From positions 434,001 through 498,000 of the forward strand of contig QNQO01000685.1 in NCBI GenBank assembly GCA_003290165.1: a stretch of 64,000 nucleotides of DNA, written 5' to 3'. Below, piece by piece: positions 1-12,468 of the stretch. The notes below the pieces were generated by a model. The model was given only the letters and a program-made list of their open reading frames with translations. It did not search any database and was not told the DNA's origin. Positions within the stretch are counted from its first letter, which is position 1; every line of letters starts with the position of its first letter. Source of the stretch: Berberis thunbergii. Lineage: Eukaryota; Streptophyta; Magnoliopsida; Ranunculales; Berberidaceae. Both the position numbers and the translations under genes were made by a program.

Positions 1-2050
1 CCACCTTCGAGACTATCTACACCCTCACAGTGGGGACTACAAGTCCAGATTTTGATCAGAAGCTTTCATTGCTAGACGTAACCAACTAGGCTTACCTGAT
101 ATGGTTTGACGACCATTGGTCACGAATGTAGGGCAATGATCCGTGGTGAGTCTTCATCACCAGGCGCGATAGAACTAATTAGACTCCCACTTCCTAAACC
201 ATCAATGCCCGTGATAAGCTGACTAGGTGTCGGGTTTAACCAGAAGCTATTGTCATCAACTTTGGCTGACTAAGCTTGCATGGTTTGAAAAGAAGCTCCA
301 CTTGTTAGGGGGCGTGTCAACCTAGTGGTGCATGGTGTGGACGAAGTTACCTCGAATCAGCAAATGATTTGTAGGTACAATCCGTATGTCAGGATCAGCT
401 AGGATCTTTCAGTGCTCATGCCAAGCATGCAACAAAGTGTTGTTTGAGTAATAGGCCGAGCTCATGGGCCCACAGAGGAAGAGTTATGGTGCAATGCGCT
501 GCATGTACTGTGTAAATTGAGTGGTAACACGTGTACGACATAGGTTGTGTGATGGTTGAGTATCGGTTACTCCCCGTCAATTGATGGGGTTATGTGTAGT
601 GCCATTAATTTGAATGACATGGTCTGTGCAGTTTTCTTGGGAACCTCATCCCCTCGATTCCCAGACCGTATTCAATTCTTGACAGTCAATGCTGGAGTGC
701 CCGCTTGGTGAACCATCATGTTTATATAATGTTGTTTTCCAATTGTTGTAGGCACTATCTTTCTTAGAGTTATATCCTGTAATGTTCTTGCTTGAAGAAA
801 GTGTTTTGGGTTTTCAAAAGGCTGAAGGTGGATCTCTGTCTTTGGAGTCTACGATTTTTTTGACATTTTCAAAGGTTAGGCACAGAGATAGTTGTTGTTA
901 TGTGTGGTCACCTGCTATGGGTGAGCATGTAGTTGATCTGCTGAGATCTCGTAGCAGAGAAGTAGTACGGATTTTCTACCAAGGGATATGCCTTGGTGTT
1001 ACACCGTACCACTTGTGTCTTCGTGTGCTCTGATCCCGCTACTGACCGATGGTTGATCAAAGTGTGGTTGATGTGCGTTGTCTTTGGGTGTGGTCGCTCT
1101 CGATCACACCTACCATCACATATGGGAAAAATGTTCTCTCTTGACGACGTTGTGAGATTGTGACTGTGTCGCTGGTTGTGGCCATCCTCATCTACCTTCT
1201 TCTAAGCCCTTTGACGAGGTTGGATAGACATTGGGATGTCTTTTGAGGAAATCAGCAGCTCGTTGTAAGGTCTAGAATGCTGTAAAGAGAGCGTATCCTT
1301 GGAGTGATGTGACGGAGCAATCTGACTACTCAGTCCTTTCAATCCTCTCTCACACTTCACCGTTGTCTTCGGAAGGGGTCAAACAACTTTTATTTTTGTT
1401 ATCACTTGCACATTGTTTGTATCAGAGGGTTTGCAAATTTTCGTCGGAGTCTGTTTACAACTGAGTTGTCTGAGCGAGTCTTTTACTTCAGTTCGTTTGT
1501 ATTTAGATCCTCATAGTGCTTAGTCCTTTGTATCCGCTTCAGGGCGTCCGTGATATGCAATCTTTTGTATCTGTCTCAAGATGTTTGCTGTTACATCTTT
1601 CCAGTAATCAATAGAGTTTGTTTTTTGTAATTATTCCTTTATTTCTTAATGATTGCGAATCACATAAGCTTTTTAAGAACTAAAACTCAATATTGACTAT
1701 GGAAAGGGAAACAAACAACTTAAAGCAAACTAATTGTTGACGAAGAGAATTTGATCCTGGCCTTGAAGTGAATTCAGGTTGCTTTCGCAGATTGTTTAGC
1801 GGACTATTGAGGCGTCACATAGGTCATTGAAGAGTAAACCTTGCTGAGGGGCGGATCTCCACACAGACGGAATGTCAGGGGATGTGTTCTCGCTTGCCAT
1901 GACCTTTACGACTCGCTCGGTGGAAGAGCTAATTGCTCCTGTACTGCTTGAAAATAATGTCTCTACTGTCTTTTGGCCTTGCATTGGGTCCGGTTGCTCT
2001 GCATGATGTAGGTGAATCTGGGAGCACTCTATCTATTTCAGTGCGACATA
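1..2050 (-). other. Non-coding 3' half of a decayed Tat-like LTR element
   Basis: No reading frame of note. The stretch lies downstream, in the minus direction, of the protease remnant at 2060-2440 and shares short phrases such as 'gactaggtgtcgggttt' and 'ccaactaggcttacc' in style with the degenerate tandem repeats at 9340-10190. I infer it is the 3' interior of the same element. No reverse transcriptase or integrase motif was seen. Confidence 0.4.
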
Positions 2051-2059
2051 GTGGCAGCC

Positions 2060-2440
2060 TCATGTCGTAGGTTGGTCTCCACGTATTATTCCTTCAGAGT
2101 GGTTAGCAATATACTTAACACATTGGTGAAGGGTGGAAACCGCTGCTTCCATCTGGTGGAGCCATGGTCTTCTCAGGATGAGATTGTAGGATGATTGTGC
2201 ATCTACCACCATGAAGTCCAAAAATAGGACCTTCCTGTGTTGCGACTCTCTTGTCACCAAGCTAACCTATCTTCTGATGGAAAGCATTTTCCGGCTGAAT
2301 GGGTGTTCCGAAGATGTCAGGTTTTCCTCCTTGAGGTTCATGTTGCGGAATGCGTTGTAAAACAGAACGTTGAGTGAACTTCCTGTGTCAACTAGAGCTC
2401 TCTGTACTTCCCACCTTTCTATGAAGACCGGATGACTAAG
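2060..2440 (-). pseudogene. Ty3/gypsy aspartic protease remnant
   Basis: Minus-strand translation gives ALVDTGSSLNVLF, with the catalytic DTGSS at 2376-2390. It is followed in another frame by VVDAQSSYNLILRRPWLHQM and GIIRGDQPTT (2060-2260), the conserved C-terminal part of plant Ty3/gypsy proteases. Frame changes separate the two pieces, so it is a broken copy. It follows the gag remnant at 2690-4091 in the expected gag-protease order. In a working element this enzyme matures the Gag polyprotein inside the virus-like particle. No reverse transcriptase follows it. Confidence 0.8.
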
Positions 2441-2689
2441 GCGTCATTATGCGGTGCTCGGACTCCTTGGAGGTCCCTTGTCTAAAAAGGTCAAGGTGGG
2501 AATGGGGCTTTGGATCCTTGAGTGGCAGATGTGTTTGTTCTCATCTGCGGATTGTGTCCGCATATCCAGTAGTGCTTGCTTGCGAATCCTGTGTGACCAG
2601 CCTTTATTTAGTCTGACTCCATAAAGGACGTACAGTATCCCTGGATTCTAATTCTCTATTTCTTTAACTAACTCCCCCATCATTTATCT

Positions 2690-4091
2690 GTTTCGTTGGC
2701 TTCTCAGACTGCAAGAACTCTTTCAGTTTGCCTTTGTGGATCCAGTACTTAACTTCGCACCTCAGACTCTTGCAGTCATTGGTGTTGTGGCCTCTTTCCT
2801 TGTGGTACGCGCAGTACTTGCCGTTGTCGCGCTTGGCGAGGTCTCCGTGTGTCTTTGGAGGCCACTTCAGTTCCTCCCAATTTTCATTGATTTTAATACG
2901 TCTGACAGGTTAGCGTTTAGGAGTGTCGTCGCTTTGGATCCAGCGTAGTTGGACAATTTCTCCGACCTGAATCGATTAGGGTCTGACCTGTTGTCACCCC
3001 GCTTTCTCTTGCTTCGTTCCTCATCCTCACCTCTATTTCCCTCTTTTTTGTCCCTGGGCATGGAGGGCCTCCTCTCGCCTTTGGTTTCCCTCTTTACGAT
3101 TCTCGACTCTTTCAGGGTGATGCATCTATGGATGCTTTTGAGAAGCTCCGTCAGTCTTCGTAGTGCTTTCACTCTTTGAGGCCCGCAGTAAGGCCATCAC
3201 CGTTGTATCATCGTTGCACCCATCAATGAGGGTCAACTCATTGTTGAAGCACGTGACATACTTTCGGAGTGTCTCGCTGGACCTCTGCCTCAGGGAGAGT
3301 ATGTAGTAAAGGCATTTTTGAAAACTTTGGCTTCCGACGAAACGCGTAAGGAATTCCTTTGCTAGCATTTGAAGGAGTCGATGGACTTCGGCGGAAGGCT
3401 TTGAAACCACGTCAATGCGGAGCTTTTCAGATTAATTGGAAAGGTCATGCACATGACGAATTTGGATCCTTTTTAAGGGTCATTACGTGCTGATAATGGC
3501 GTAGGTGGTCGAAGAGATCGGTGGTTCCGTCGTAGGAGTCGAGCTTCGGAGGAGTGAACTTCCTCGGTAGGGCCTCGTTCATGATCCGATCCACAAATGG
3601 TTGGACGAAGAGGAGGTACAGTATGTCCGGGTCGTGCGTCCCTCTGCGGAGGGGGTTCCCAAGGCTGAGCCTCTCTGTCCTGGTGTTAACCTCAGTGTTA
3701 GCTGTGTAGCCTCCTTTAGTTCAATAAGAACTGGCGGGTGCTTGGCTTTCCTACGCTTGCTCCCTATGATCTACTAGGCAGGTCCTTGCTCCCTATCATC
3801 TACTAGAAGCGGAGGTTCGTCTTGCTCCCGGTCTCCATTAGCGGGTGGTCGATTCTGTCGCATGAGAGCCTCCACCGCTTTGGCTATTTGCTGTGTTTAG
3901 GACGCCAGCGAATCGATTCTGGGATCTATCGTTGTTGTCATTGGTGAGGGAGCGTGAGTCGGCTGAGCGTTCAAGATATGAGTTGCTGAAGGAGGCGGTA
4001 TAAAGACAGCCGAAATGTTCGACGTGTCCACTGGTTTTTCGTTGTTACATAACCTAGTGATTATTGTCTCTATGAGTCTTTGAGAAAACAC
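2690..4091 (-). pseudogene. Ty3/gypsy gag remnant
   Basis: Minus-strand gag in several frames. The N-terminal part (3897-4091) ends in a DPRIDSLAS phrase typical of Tat-type Gag. The retrotransposon-gag core includes KFTPPKLDSYDGTTD near 3550 and LAKEFLTRFVGSQSF at 3126-3410. A basic segment follows, then a zinc-knuckle-like CAYHKERGHNTNDC at 2772-2813. Frameshifts and stops break it. Gag would form the particle and bind element RNA. It starts just inside the primer-binding site at 4123-4140, which fixes the element's orientation. Confidence 0.8.
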
Positions 4092-4122
4092 GTGGCTTAA
4101 TGGAAAGTTATGAACTATATCA

Positions 4123-4140
4123 TCCCCACAGACGGCGCCA
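4123..4140 (-). promoter_or_regulatory. Primer-binding site, tRNA-Asp type
   Basis: On the minus strand the sequence is TGGCGCCGTCTGTGGGGA, two bases inside the LTR end. TGGCGCC followed by a G-rich stretch is the usual primer-binding site of plant Ty3/gypsy elements primed by tRNA-Asp. Confidence 0.75.
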
Positions 4141-4143
4141 AAC

Positions 4144-4440
4144 TGATGCAGACGTTTTTTGCTCCCTGTTTTAACCCGATTCCTGCTGACATGTTGACAT
4201 GTACAAGTGAGTCACGGTCCACTGTTGTGGTGACCGATGACACTCCGATGCTAAAGTCAGACAGGGCTCTGAGAAAGGTGTAATGTTGTAACAGGAAATT
4301 TGTAACGTATCTTAGCTTACCAACCTCATGTCTTATTTATAATACAAGTGTTGAATCCCTTGCTTGGTGGCCTAGGAACTCTATTTATATTAATCCGGAA
4401 GGTCTTCTTGATAGCCTAGATTTTTTTTTCTTTTTGTGTT
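4144..4440 (-). repeat. Partial 5' LTR of the first element
   Basis: Begins TGATGCAG, the complement of an LTR end CTGCATCA, directly beside the primer-binding site. It aligns by eye with the solo LTR at 28898-29557 (shared phrases around a 'tggt..gatgacact..gatgctaa.tcagacaggg' block). Similarity fades by about 4440, so the outer end is not defined. Confidence 0.6.
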
Positions 4441-5654
4441 CACTAAGTTAATGTTGTATCTGTTTTAGTGACGACTTTTCAACATTTTTAATAGCTTTAA
4501 AACAGGTCACTTTCTAGATTTTTATAGATTAATTGGCTTGGGTCGACACCTCAACCTAAGCTCTGCGCAATTAGGCATGTTTCAATAAGAAAATTTCTCA
4601 AACCAAAGCCATAATTGAAAAAAAAAATTAAAACAGTCAAACCAAAATATGGACCCGCAATTACTTAAATTATCATTTACACCATAGATGTTATAACTAA
4701 CTCTGCAAAGGGTCAACAAAGTCAACCTAAATAATTGGAAAATAAATAAAAAGAATTAATTTGTTGGTTGTGGTTAAAATGATTAAGAAGCTACTTTTGT
4801 GGATGTAAATAATAAATGGTGCGTGTTCGACTCTAGTAAAAAATAAATTTTGGTTAATTTGTTGGTTGTGGTTTGTTGATTGAGAAGTTGCTTATGATTT
4901 TGTAAATGATAAATGATTTGGTGTAATGCTCAGAACATTTCCAAACCTAGCAAGAGTCCAGTTGAAAAACCATTAAATGTCTATTGAATCCCAAACCATT
5001 AAATGCATGTGCAAGTAGACCCTACCGGATTTTAATCCGAATTTGATGTATTTAATAAGAGATGGATTTAAGGGTTCAATTCAATCTGAAGATCTGAATA
5101 TGATCTAAATCCACTAACCCGACAACTTAATGGAGCAAATATATTTACACATATCTAATCTGTTAATAATCCGATTCAATTTCATGTAATTTAATATTTG
5201 TTTTTTTCATTTTTACAAATATTAAATGCATATTCAGATCGATTTATCGTATAGGATATTTGATAAGGTAACAAATCATATATGAATTTAATTATTTATA
5301 ATTGTTCGGATTATCGAACCGGATCGAATACAACTTTTTTTCCTTATCGGATCGGATCAAATATAGGCTAATTCGATCCTTTTATAGATCTATGTGCAAG
5401 AACTACCATCTCAGCTAGCCTTATTGGCAAATGTACTGAGACTTAACTGGTTAAGCCATTAAGACGAATCATCGAATTCATAAAGCAATTGATAATTGGA
5501 ATGAATTGGTGTGGGTTTCTCTCCGAAATGGGTTATAGCCCAGCCCAATGCATATTGAATGACTCTCATCTTTCATCCTTTGTTCCATCTAGTGTCATTA
5601 GGTAATGTGATCCTATCTTATTTTCTTTTTATTTGATTTGTTTTTTTAATTATT
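4441..5654. other. AT-rich stretch without genes
   Basis: No coding potential. About 5010-5400 has repeated 'ccggatcgga' and 'aatccgaat' phrases that look like an old mobile-element fragment, but I found no terminal repeats or target duplication. Confidence 0.5.
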
Positions 5655-5659
5655 ATTAT

Positions 5660-6212
5660 TGATGGGTCTAAATCTGTCATTGCTGATCCGAGCCCCACAA
5701 AAGTAAACAACGATGCTGGGACCATCGTTGTGGTGGTTGAAGGCACTCTATGCTTAACTCAGGTAATGGTGCAAGGAAAAACGAAGACTAGATGTAATTA
5801 GCAATGTGTATGCATACTTTTCTTCTTCCCTTCTCTCACCTTAAGTAGCGAGTGCTCCCTCCACAGTTGTCCCTACTATCGAGGTCGTAATAGAGATAGG
5901 AGATCTAACCCAGGATCTTACCTATGCATGACTGAGTCTCTTCGACACTTAGATATGTTTAGGACCCAATGTTTGATCGGATGAAGAACTGATTTGTGAG
6001 AGGGAATCTTTGGCATTGGTAGCTTGAAGATCATTGTTCGAGCCTTAGTGTCCTGGGCCAAGCTCCAAGAATCGTGCCACATGGACTAGCATGTTTTGGA
6101 TTGGGCGCCTGACTTACGGGTTGAACAATGGTCTGAGTTTGGGTCCATTCGGGACCGTCTTGAGGCCTTTCCCGTATTAGAGTTGGCCTATGCCATATGT
6201 ACAGCTGTGATC
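5660..6212 (-). repeat. 3' LTR of copy A
   Basis: Aligns with the LTRs of copies B and C over the block from 'agtagcgagtgctcc' to 'ggcctatgcca'. The inner end seen in B (CTCATCA at 12212) is deleted here, so the inner boundary is approximate. Confidence 0.65.
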
Positions 6213-6343
6213 ACCCCCTAGTTAGTGGGTCTGCGTATTGGGAGTCTAGGAGAGGTCATGATGGTATATTTTCGCGCCTTTTCGACTTCTGCACTGCAGC
6301 TCATGTTTATGCAATGGTTTGGTGATTGCTTCCCCTGCAAGTC

Positions 6344-6350
6344 TATATAG
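6344..6350 (+). promoter_or_regulatory. TATA box upstream of antisense ORF, copy A
   Basis: TATATAG within 'gtctatatagacctta', 106 bp before the ATG at 6450. The same block is kept in copies B and C. It points along the plus strand, opposite to the element's own transcription. Confidence 0.5.
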
Positions 6351-6449
6351 ACCTTATTTGGGGAATTTGACCATTTTCCTTCTAGAGTTCCTCTTTGTTC
6401 TTGCCAAGAATTCTCTTCAATCAGATTAAGTGCAAATTTTAGTTCAATC

Positions 6450-8491
6450 ATGTCTACATGATTCTCGCCTAATCATCTAGCAACTTGTGTTGAGTTTTTC
6501 GAGACATGTTTGTTGTTGGAGAGGGATCTTTCGACTTTCGCAGCCAGTATCAGATCCCTAATGATTTGAGGTTGATGCTTTTAGATAAAGTCGAGTCTCC
6601 AACAACTCCAAGGGAGGGCCATATCGCTTTGTATAAGACCATGTTCAGAGTAGGCCTTCGTTTCCCTGTTCCTGGAGTTATTTGGAAATTTTGTCATACC
6701 ATGATATTGCTTAGTCTTAGATGACAACCAATAGGTGGAGGATTTTTATTGCTATCTTGGTTGGGCGAAGGTCACTGGGTTCCACCTATCACCGAGGTTG
6801 ATTCATTCCATGGCCCCTATCAGGACAAGTGTCCATGGTAACTTTTGGTTTGTGAAGCCTTTTTGTTTTAGTGGGTCTCTAGAAGACACAAAGAATTGGC
6901 AGTGGTACTGCTTCTTTGCTTCTGTACGTTCTGGATACTTCAACCGTGAATGGCGATTGATCTATCACAATTTTAGGAACGCTAGTAAGTCCTCTGACTT
7001 TTCCCACTTTATGTTTTTATTGTAGTGTTTATTGTTGTCTAACGTGCCACATGTTTTCTCAACTAGGCACGACGTTGTTGATCTTTTCTTGAGAAGGAGA
7101 AACTAAAGAAAGTTTTCTCGCTTTACCACCCATGCCCCTTTCGGGCGCTCTCAAGCCTGAATTCATTGAGCAAAGCAAGACACTGACTACTGCGACTAGC
7201 TCTTATTCTAGTGCTTGCACGTCCAGGGTGAAAAAGAATATACTTATGAGGGTGTCCAGTGCATTCAAGAGGAAGCCTGTGAAGGGGTTGATTTCTCTTT
7301 TCATTTCGCTGTCTAATATGGTGAGGGAGCATGTAAAGCATTTCCAGTCAATGGTACCTTACCATGCACCTGTGGAGGCAGTGCTTGAGCCCGAAAGTCC
7401 ACCTCCTAGTCTTTCTCCATTTAGGGGGAGTTCCTCAACTACAGTAGGGTGGAGGACCCCAGCAGTCTGAATGAAGAGTTGCTTGAACATACCAATGCTC
7501 ATATTCTCAAGGCCACTTTGAGTCTTTCTACTGATGTTGACCCAGGCTTTGAGCCCCGTGCTTCGAGGGGCATTGCCCGTGACCCACAGGTGCTCCTGGG
7601 TGCCCAATGAGAACCATCTGCTCCAGAGGATCCTGTTTGCATCTTGTCTGGGTCGCCACCTCGTTTGAATTCTTGGGCTCATTCTACTTCCTCACCGCCT
7701 ACTATCGGCAAAAGGAGGGGAGTTGCGGAGTTTCCTCATTTCTCGGAAGTTGTAGTTGTGAGAGGTAAGGCGGGATTGAATCCTGAACCAAAGGTCTATC
7801 CATGCCGACACTTGCCCCAAAGTTCATGATCCAGGCGCCATTCACCTCAGCTCTAGCTGCCAACATATGTGGCACCAAAAGGTTGACCAGAGAAATGGTT
7901 TCATGCGTCTTTTGAGAAGGGAGTTTTCTCGGCTAGTTGATCGTGTGTCGGTTAAGGGATACCCGCGGGGGACTACCTTAATCAAGGGCAGAAGCAGCTC
8001 ATGCAAGTAAGTTAACACTTGTTTGTTTGTTGTTGGCTATTTAACTGCACTTTTTGTTTGTAACCATATACTTGGTTTTTTATTAGGGGGTGGGCCACCA
8101 CTTGACCTACCCACATGCTTGGCACTGAAGTGGACTCTGCACAAGATAAAATATATGCCATGGAGAGGACTTTTACTAAGTAGAAGTTGTAGCCTTCAAT
8201 TGCCCATTTTAAAGTGGGCTCATTGGGCAAGCCACTGACAACTCATATTGGCCTGGAGGCTCAACTATGAGAGGCCCGTGACAATCTAGATTGGGTTTTG
8301 GCTGTTCAGGCAGACTTAGAGGTTCAGCTAAAAAGAGCCTAGGTGAGTCTGGATGAGAACTCGGCTGCCCCAAATCGATTTGTCGATCGAGCTGAGGGAA
8401 GTTCTCTGATCTTGATGTTCCAAAGTCTGCTGATGACCTTGAGGTCGTTCTTGATTCTGATGATGTTTCTAACTTTGTTCCCGCCGTATGA
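6450..8491 (+). pseudogene. Antisense ORF (putative gypsy-type transposon family), copy A
   Basis: Starts ATGTCTACA and ends with the conserved acidic tail DLEVVLDSDD then PAV and TGA at 8489-8491. An early stop and frameshifts break it. Recognisable in pieces: LYKTMFRVGLRFPVPGVI (about 6600-6690), then a 'GIAPS..NGWRI'-type block, and near 8140-8340 a helical region like MERTF..QLQLS that suggests a coiled coil. This order matches the plant family annotated as 'putative gypsy type transposon' (PF04195-like), carried antisense between pol and the 3' LTR in Tat-lineage elements. Its biochemical role is unknown. Confidence 0.65.
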
Positions 8492-8984
8492 GTGATTTTT
8501 TTGTGTAGTGAAAAATCCATTAATGAGAAGATTTTCTTTTCCATTTTGTCGTTCTTTTTGTCTGCGTTGTAGCTGCCATACTTGTCATTTTGAATTCTTA
8601 CTTAGACTAGGATAAGTAGACGAGTGTGTCTACCCCTCCTAAAGTAGCGCTTTAGTCTGCATTGAACCCCTTTCTTGGTTTGTCTAGGCTCATAATCTGA
8701 CAATAGTAATAACTTAATCTTCTATGAGAGTTAAGCTGTAGGGTAGTCACTTTTGTTTTTCCGGGTTACGTTCCCTTAATGTCATTATTATTGTCTCCAC
8801 TAGGAGTTGAGCTTGAACAGAAGTTGTGTTTGCGTTGAAGGCTGTACTTCTTTGATGGTCCTTGACCCTGTATAGTAGCTAGGCTACTTAAGAAAGCATT
8901 TTTTCGGACTGGATTTCGGTGCCATATATCTGCTTTCAATCCTGTCCATCTTGACGAGGATTTTGAGTTTAAGGGGCGTCGTTT

Positions 8985-9330
8985 TTGCCTTTCTGGGCTA
9001 GACTTCCATAATAAACCCTAGTCCTGAATAGGAATTGGGTTATTGAAGGAACATTCTTGCCCGAGCAGGCTAGATTGATGTATTCGTCTAGCCCAATCTT
9101 GGGGAGGACTTGAGCCAAGAAGAAGTCATCTCCGCCAGTCTAGGGTAGACTTCATAATAAACCCTAGTCCTAAACAAGAGTTGGGTTGTTGGGAAACCAT
9201 ATTTGCACAATCGGGCAAGATTCCTGTAGTTTGGCCTAATCTTGGAAAAGACTTGAGTTGGAAAAAATTCATTTCCACCCTTCATGGCCATAATTCATAA
9301 TAGACATTGCCACTGTGGGCCATCTTGGTC
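8985..9330. repeat. Degenerate tandem repeat, about 148-bp unit
   Basis: The phrase 'agacttc(c)ataataaaccct' recurs at about 9000 and 9147, with a weaker third match near 9284. The same array is present in copy C at 17035-17415. Confidence 0.6.
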
Positions 9331-9339
9331 CCTTAGATT

Positions 9340-10190
9340 AGATCATCTCACTGCATCGAGTCATCAACAGAATGGACTCGATCCGCTTCGCGGTGTCGTG
9401 GTTCCTTAGGCAGACTAAGCCACTTAACAACAAGCAGCCGTCGTCTTTATCGGAATTAGGCTTGGCCGTTGTGCACCATTTTTCCCCCTGAACTAACCAA
9501 GCTTCTTTTTAAGGGTGAGTTGTCCATGGACTGGGCTCGGCTCGCTGTATCATACATCGGTTTCTTTGGTGAACTAGTTCACTTATGCGTTAGGCTTTCA
9601 TTACCCTAAATAGGACCAGGCCCCGTCATTGTGCCCCATTTTGGTCCCCGTGACAGGATTGGGTTTTTAGTGCGGTCTGATGTCTGTAGAGTGGGCTCAT
9701 CCCCTTTGCGGCGAACAGTCAGAAGATTAAGTTTTGTATGCAAGTGTTTTTTCGCAGTTCATGAAACGGACTAGGTCACTTGTGTGGTAAGCTATTGACA
9801 TCCCCAATAGGACTAGGCTTAGTCGTTATGCATTATTCTGGTCCCAGTGATTGGACCAGGCCTTTTTGAGTGGTTAGCTGTCCGTGAACTGGGCTCTATC
9901 CGCTGTGCAGTATCTTGGTTCCTTAAGCGAACTAGGTCACTTTTGAGACAAGATATTGTCACCTTTAATCAGACTAGGCTTGGTTGTTATGCGCCATTTA
10001 GGTCCCCGTGATCAGACCAAGCCCTTCGACGGCGGTGAGATATCAGTGAACTAGGTTCAACGTGCCGCGTGTTACCTCGGTTCCTTTAGGCGGACTAGGT
10101 CATTTATGTAGCGAGTTCTCGTCACCCTTAATAGGACTAGGCTTGGCCCCTTTACACCATTTTGGTCCCCATGGTAGGAAAAGGTTTTCC
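9340..10190. repeat. Degenerate tandem repeat, about 160-bp unit
   Basis: About five units built around 'gcggactaggtcactta', 'aataggactaggcttgg' and 'ccattttggtccccgtga'. The matching array in copy C (17480-18360) has the same order of units, so the array predates the split of the copies. Confidence 0.7.
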
Positions 10191-10329
10191 CTTGTAAAAG
10201 GTGTTGTGTTTGGAATGAAGTCATTCTTAAAGAGATTAGCTTTATTGATAGTTATTCTCCAAAAGATCTACATGGTACTCTCCTCACTCAGACTCTCTTA
10301 CCAGTAAACCTTTGGCATGTTGGTTTTTT

Positions 10330-11465
10330 TTCCTTTAAGGGACTTGAGTCGTGGTGGCTACATACCCGATAGCTTCATCGCCACATAGTGGCATTCTCTT
10401 GCGGAAGGCTAATCTCCTCTGACATCCTTGTTTCACCATTAATGGGGTAATTGAGGCACTGGTGCTTTGTGGAGACCACTGTTTCCATCTAGTAAAGCCA
10501 AAGCCTTCCTAGGATGGCGTTATATGCAGAGGGGGTTCTACCACATTGAACTCTATCATTAGGAGCTTTGATGGTTGTCCTACTACCATGGGTAACTTCA
10601 AGTATAGCTGAAGCCAATCATAACTTGATTGAACAATCTTTCTTCCTCATCCACATCCTGTGGAATGCCTCTAGTAATAGTACGTTGTCCAAGCTCCCTA
10701 TGTTTTCTAGTGATATTTTGATGCCTCACTTTGATATCGCGATAGTGATAACCAGGGCATCATTATGCGAAGAACTTACCCTTGCATATATCGCTCAGTA
10801 AACGTTTCGTCAGGGGTAGGCTATTCTACTCGGACGTGTTGGACTGGGTGGATTCCGCATTGGGAACCTATTCGTGGTTCTCGGATTATCCGTTTTCTTG
10901 ACCGGTTAGATTTCTCCAGTCCATTGTGTGCATTGTGCAGGATGTAGATGACAACCATAGTCCTTTCTTCGTTCTCTAGTGCCATTCCTTCCTTCTCTTT
11001 TTCTTGAGGTTGTTTCTAATCAGAATTCACGAATTCTCCGAGTTTCCCTCTTCGAACCCAATATTCTATCTCGTTCTTGAGATTCTAATAGTTCTTAGTA
11101 GTGTGACTGTGGTCCTTGTGATAGGCTTATCAAGACTTGAAGGATCGCTCTTGAGCTTGGGGAACCACTTGATGTTGTCCCAGCTCTTAATGGCGGAGAG
11201 GATCTTGGGAAAGCTAGGATTGATAGGGGCGAACTTAGTGTAGCTTGAGTTGACATAGTTGGTAACTCGGTTGGTCTTTGCCTTGTAAGACCCGACTTTC
11301 TTGTCTTTTTACCTCCTCTTAGTGCCATTTTTCCTCTCCCTTGTCCTGAGCCTTAGAGGCCTACTTGGCATCATTTTTGCCTTTTTTTTTACTGCCAGCT
11401 TTTCCTCGAGAGTGATATACTTCTGTGCACTTTTCATTAAGTTTGTCATGTCTTTTGAGGGGTCT
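10330..11465 (-). pseudogene. Gag-protease remnant, copy A
   Basis: Minus strand. A degenerate protease C-terminus (ILGRLWLY and 'METVVSTKHQCLNYP') lies at about 10420-10530. Gag C-terminal phrases (FAPINPSFPKILSAIKSW) lie near 11150-11240. It stops abruptly at 11465, where an unrelated LTR-like sequence begins, so the N-terminal half of gag and the 5' LTR of copy A are missing. Confidence 0.6.
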
Positions 11466-11466
11466 G

Positions 11467-11800
11467 ATGCAAATTTTACTAACCTAAATTAATAAGATAA
11501 TAAACCATACTTGTTATACAGCAAGTGCACGACTGGCTAACTAGTAAATAGTGACAAATGCGGATCAATCCCACGAGGATTGACGAGATAATCAAATTCT
11601 AAAATCTATTTAAACTAATCTAAATTGGGGGTTACAACAATTGGAAATTCCGAAATTAACAAATCTAAATTGAGAAACAAAGAATTTAATTGATAAGATA
11701 ATTAGGGAATGGACCGAAGCATCGAATCCACCACAGGTTCTTCGTGACTTTTTTAACATAAATTATTGTTTTCGAGAATCACTATGACTAATCTTCTCAC
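11467..11800 (-). repeat. LTR-like fragment of another retroelement
   Basis: Begins TGATGCAAATTTTACT exactly where gag of copy A is cut. It contains 'gatcaatcccacgaggattga', a phrase common in plant LTRs. The right end merges into the LTR of copy B near 11800 without a visible target duplication. Confidence 0.4.
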
Positions 11801-11805
11801 CTAAA

Positions 11806-12212
11806 GTAACAATGTGTATGCGTACCTTTCTTCTTTCATCTTCTCATCTTAAGTAGCGAGTGCTCCCTCCACAAAGGAGATCTAACCCAGGATCTTACAT
11901 GTGCATGACTGAGTTTCTTCGACACTTGGATATGTTTAGGACCCAATGCTTAATTGGGTGAATAATTGATTTGTGCGAGGGATCTTGGGCATGTGGTAGC
12001 TTGGCGATCAGTGTTCAAGACTTATTGTCTTGGGCCAAGCTCCAAGAAACATGCCACGTGGGCTGGAGTGATTTGGGTTGGGCACCTGACTTATGGCTGA
12101 ACAGTGGTTTGAGTTTGGGTCCATTCGGGACTGTCTTAAGGCATTTTTCGTATTAGGGTTGGCCTGTGCCACATGTACGTCATTGATCGCCTGACTGATT
12201 GATGTCTCATCA
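11806..12212 (-). repeat. 3' LTR of copy B, outer end missing
   Basis: Aligns with the LTR of copy A from 'caatgtgtatgcgtacc' onward and ends in CTCATCA at 12212. On the minus strand it is preceded by 'aactaggggtaac', a plausible polypurine tract. The outermost part is lost. Confidence 0.6.
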
Positions 12213-12361
12213 GTTACCCCTAGTTAATGGGTATGTGTAATATTGGGCCACTAATTGACTATTTGTAAGGGTCTACATGAGGTCATGATGGTATATTTCG
12301 GCACATTTTTGGCTTATGCACTGCAAATGGTATGGTGATTGCTTCCCTTGCAAGTCAAGTC

Positions 12362-12368
12362 TATATAG
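12362..12368 (+). promoter_or_regulatory. TATA box upstream of antisense ORF, copy B
   Basis: TATATAG in the same conserved block as in copy A, 107 bp before the ATG at 12469. Confidence 0.5.
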
Positions 12369-12468
12369 ACCTTATTTGGGGAAGTTTGACATTTTTACTT
12401 CCAGAGTTCCTCTTTGTTCCTGCCAAGAATTCTCTTCAGTTAGGTTAAGCTCAAACTTTCATTCAATC

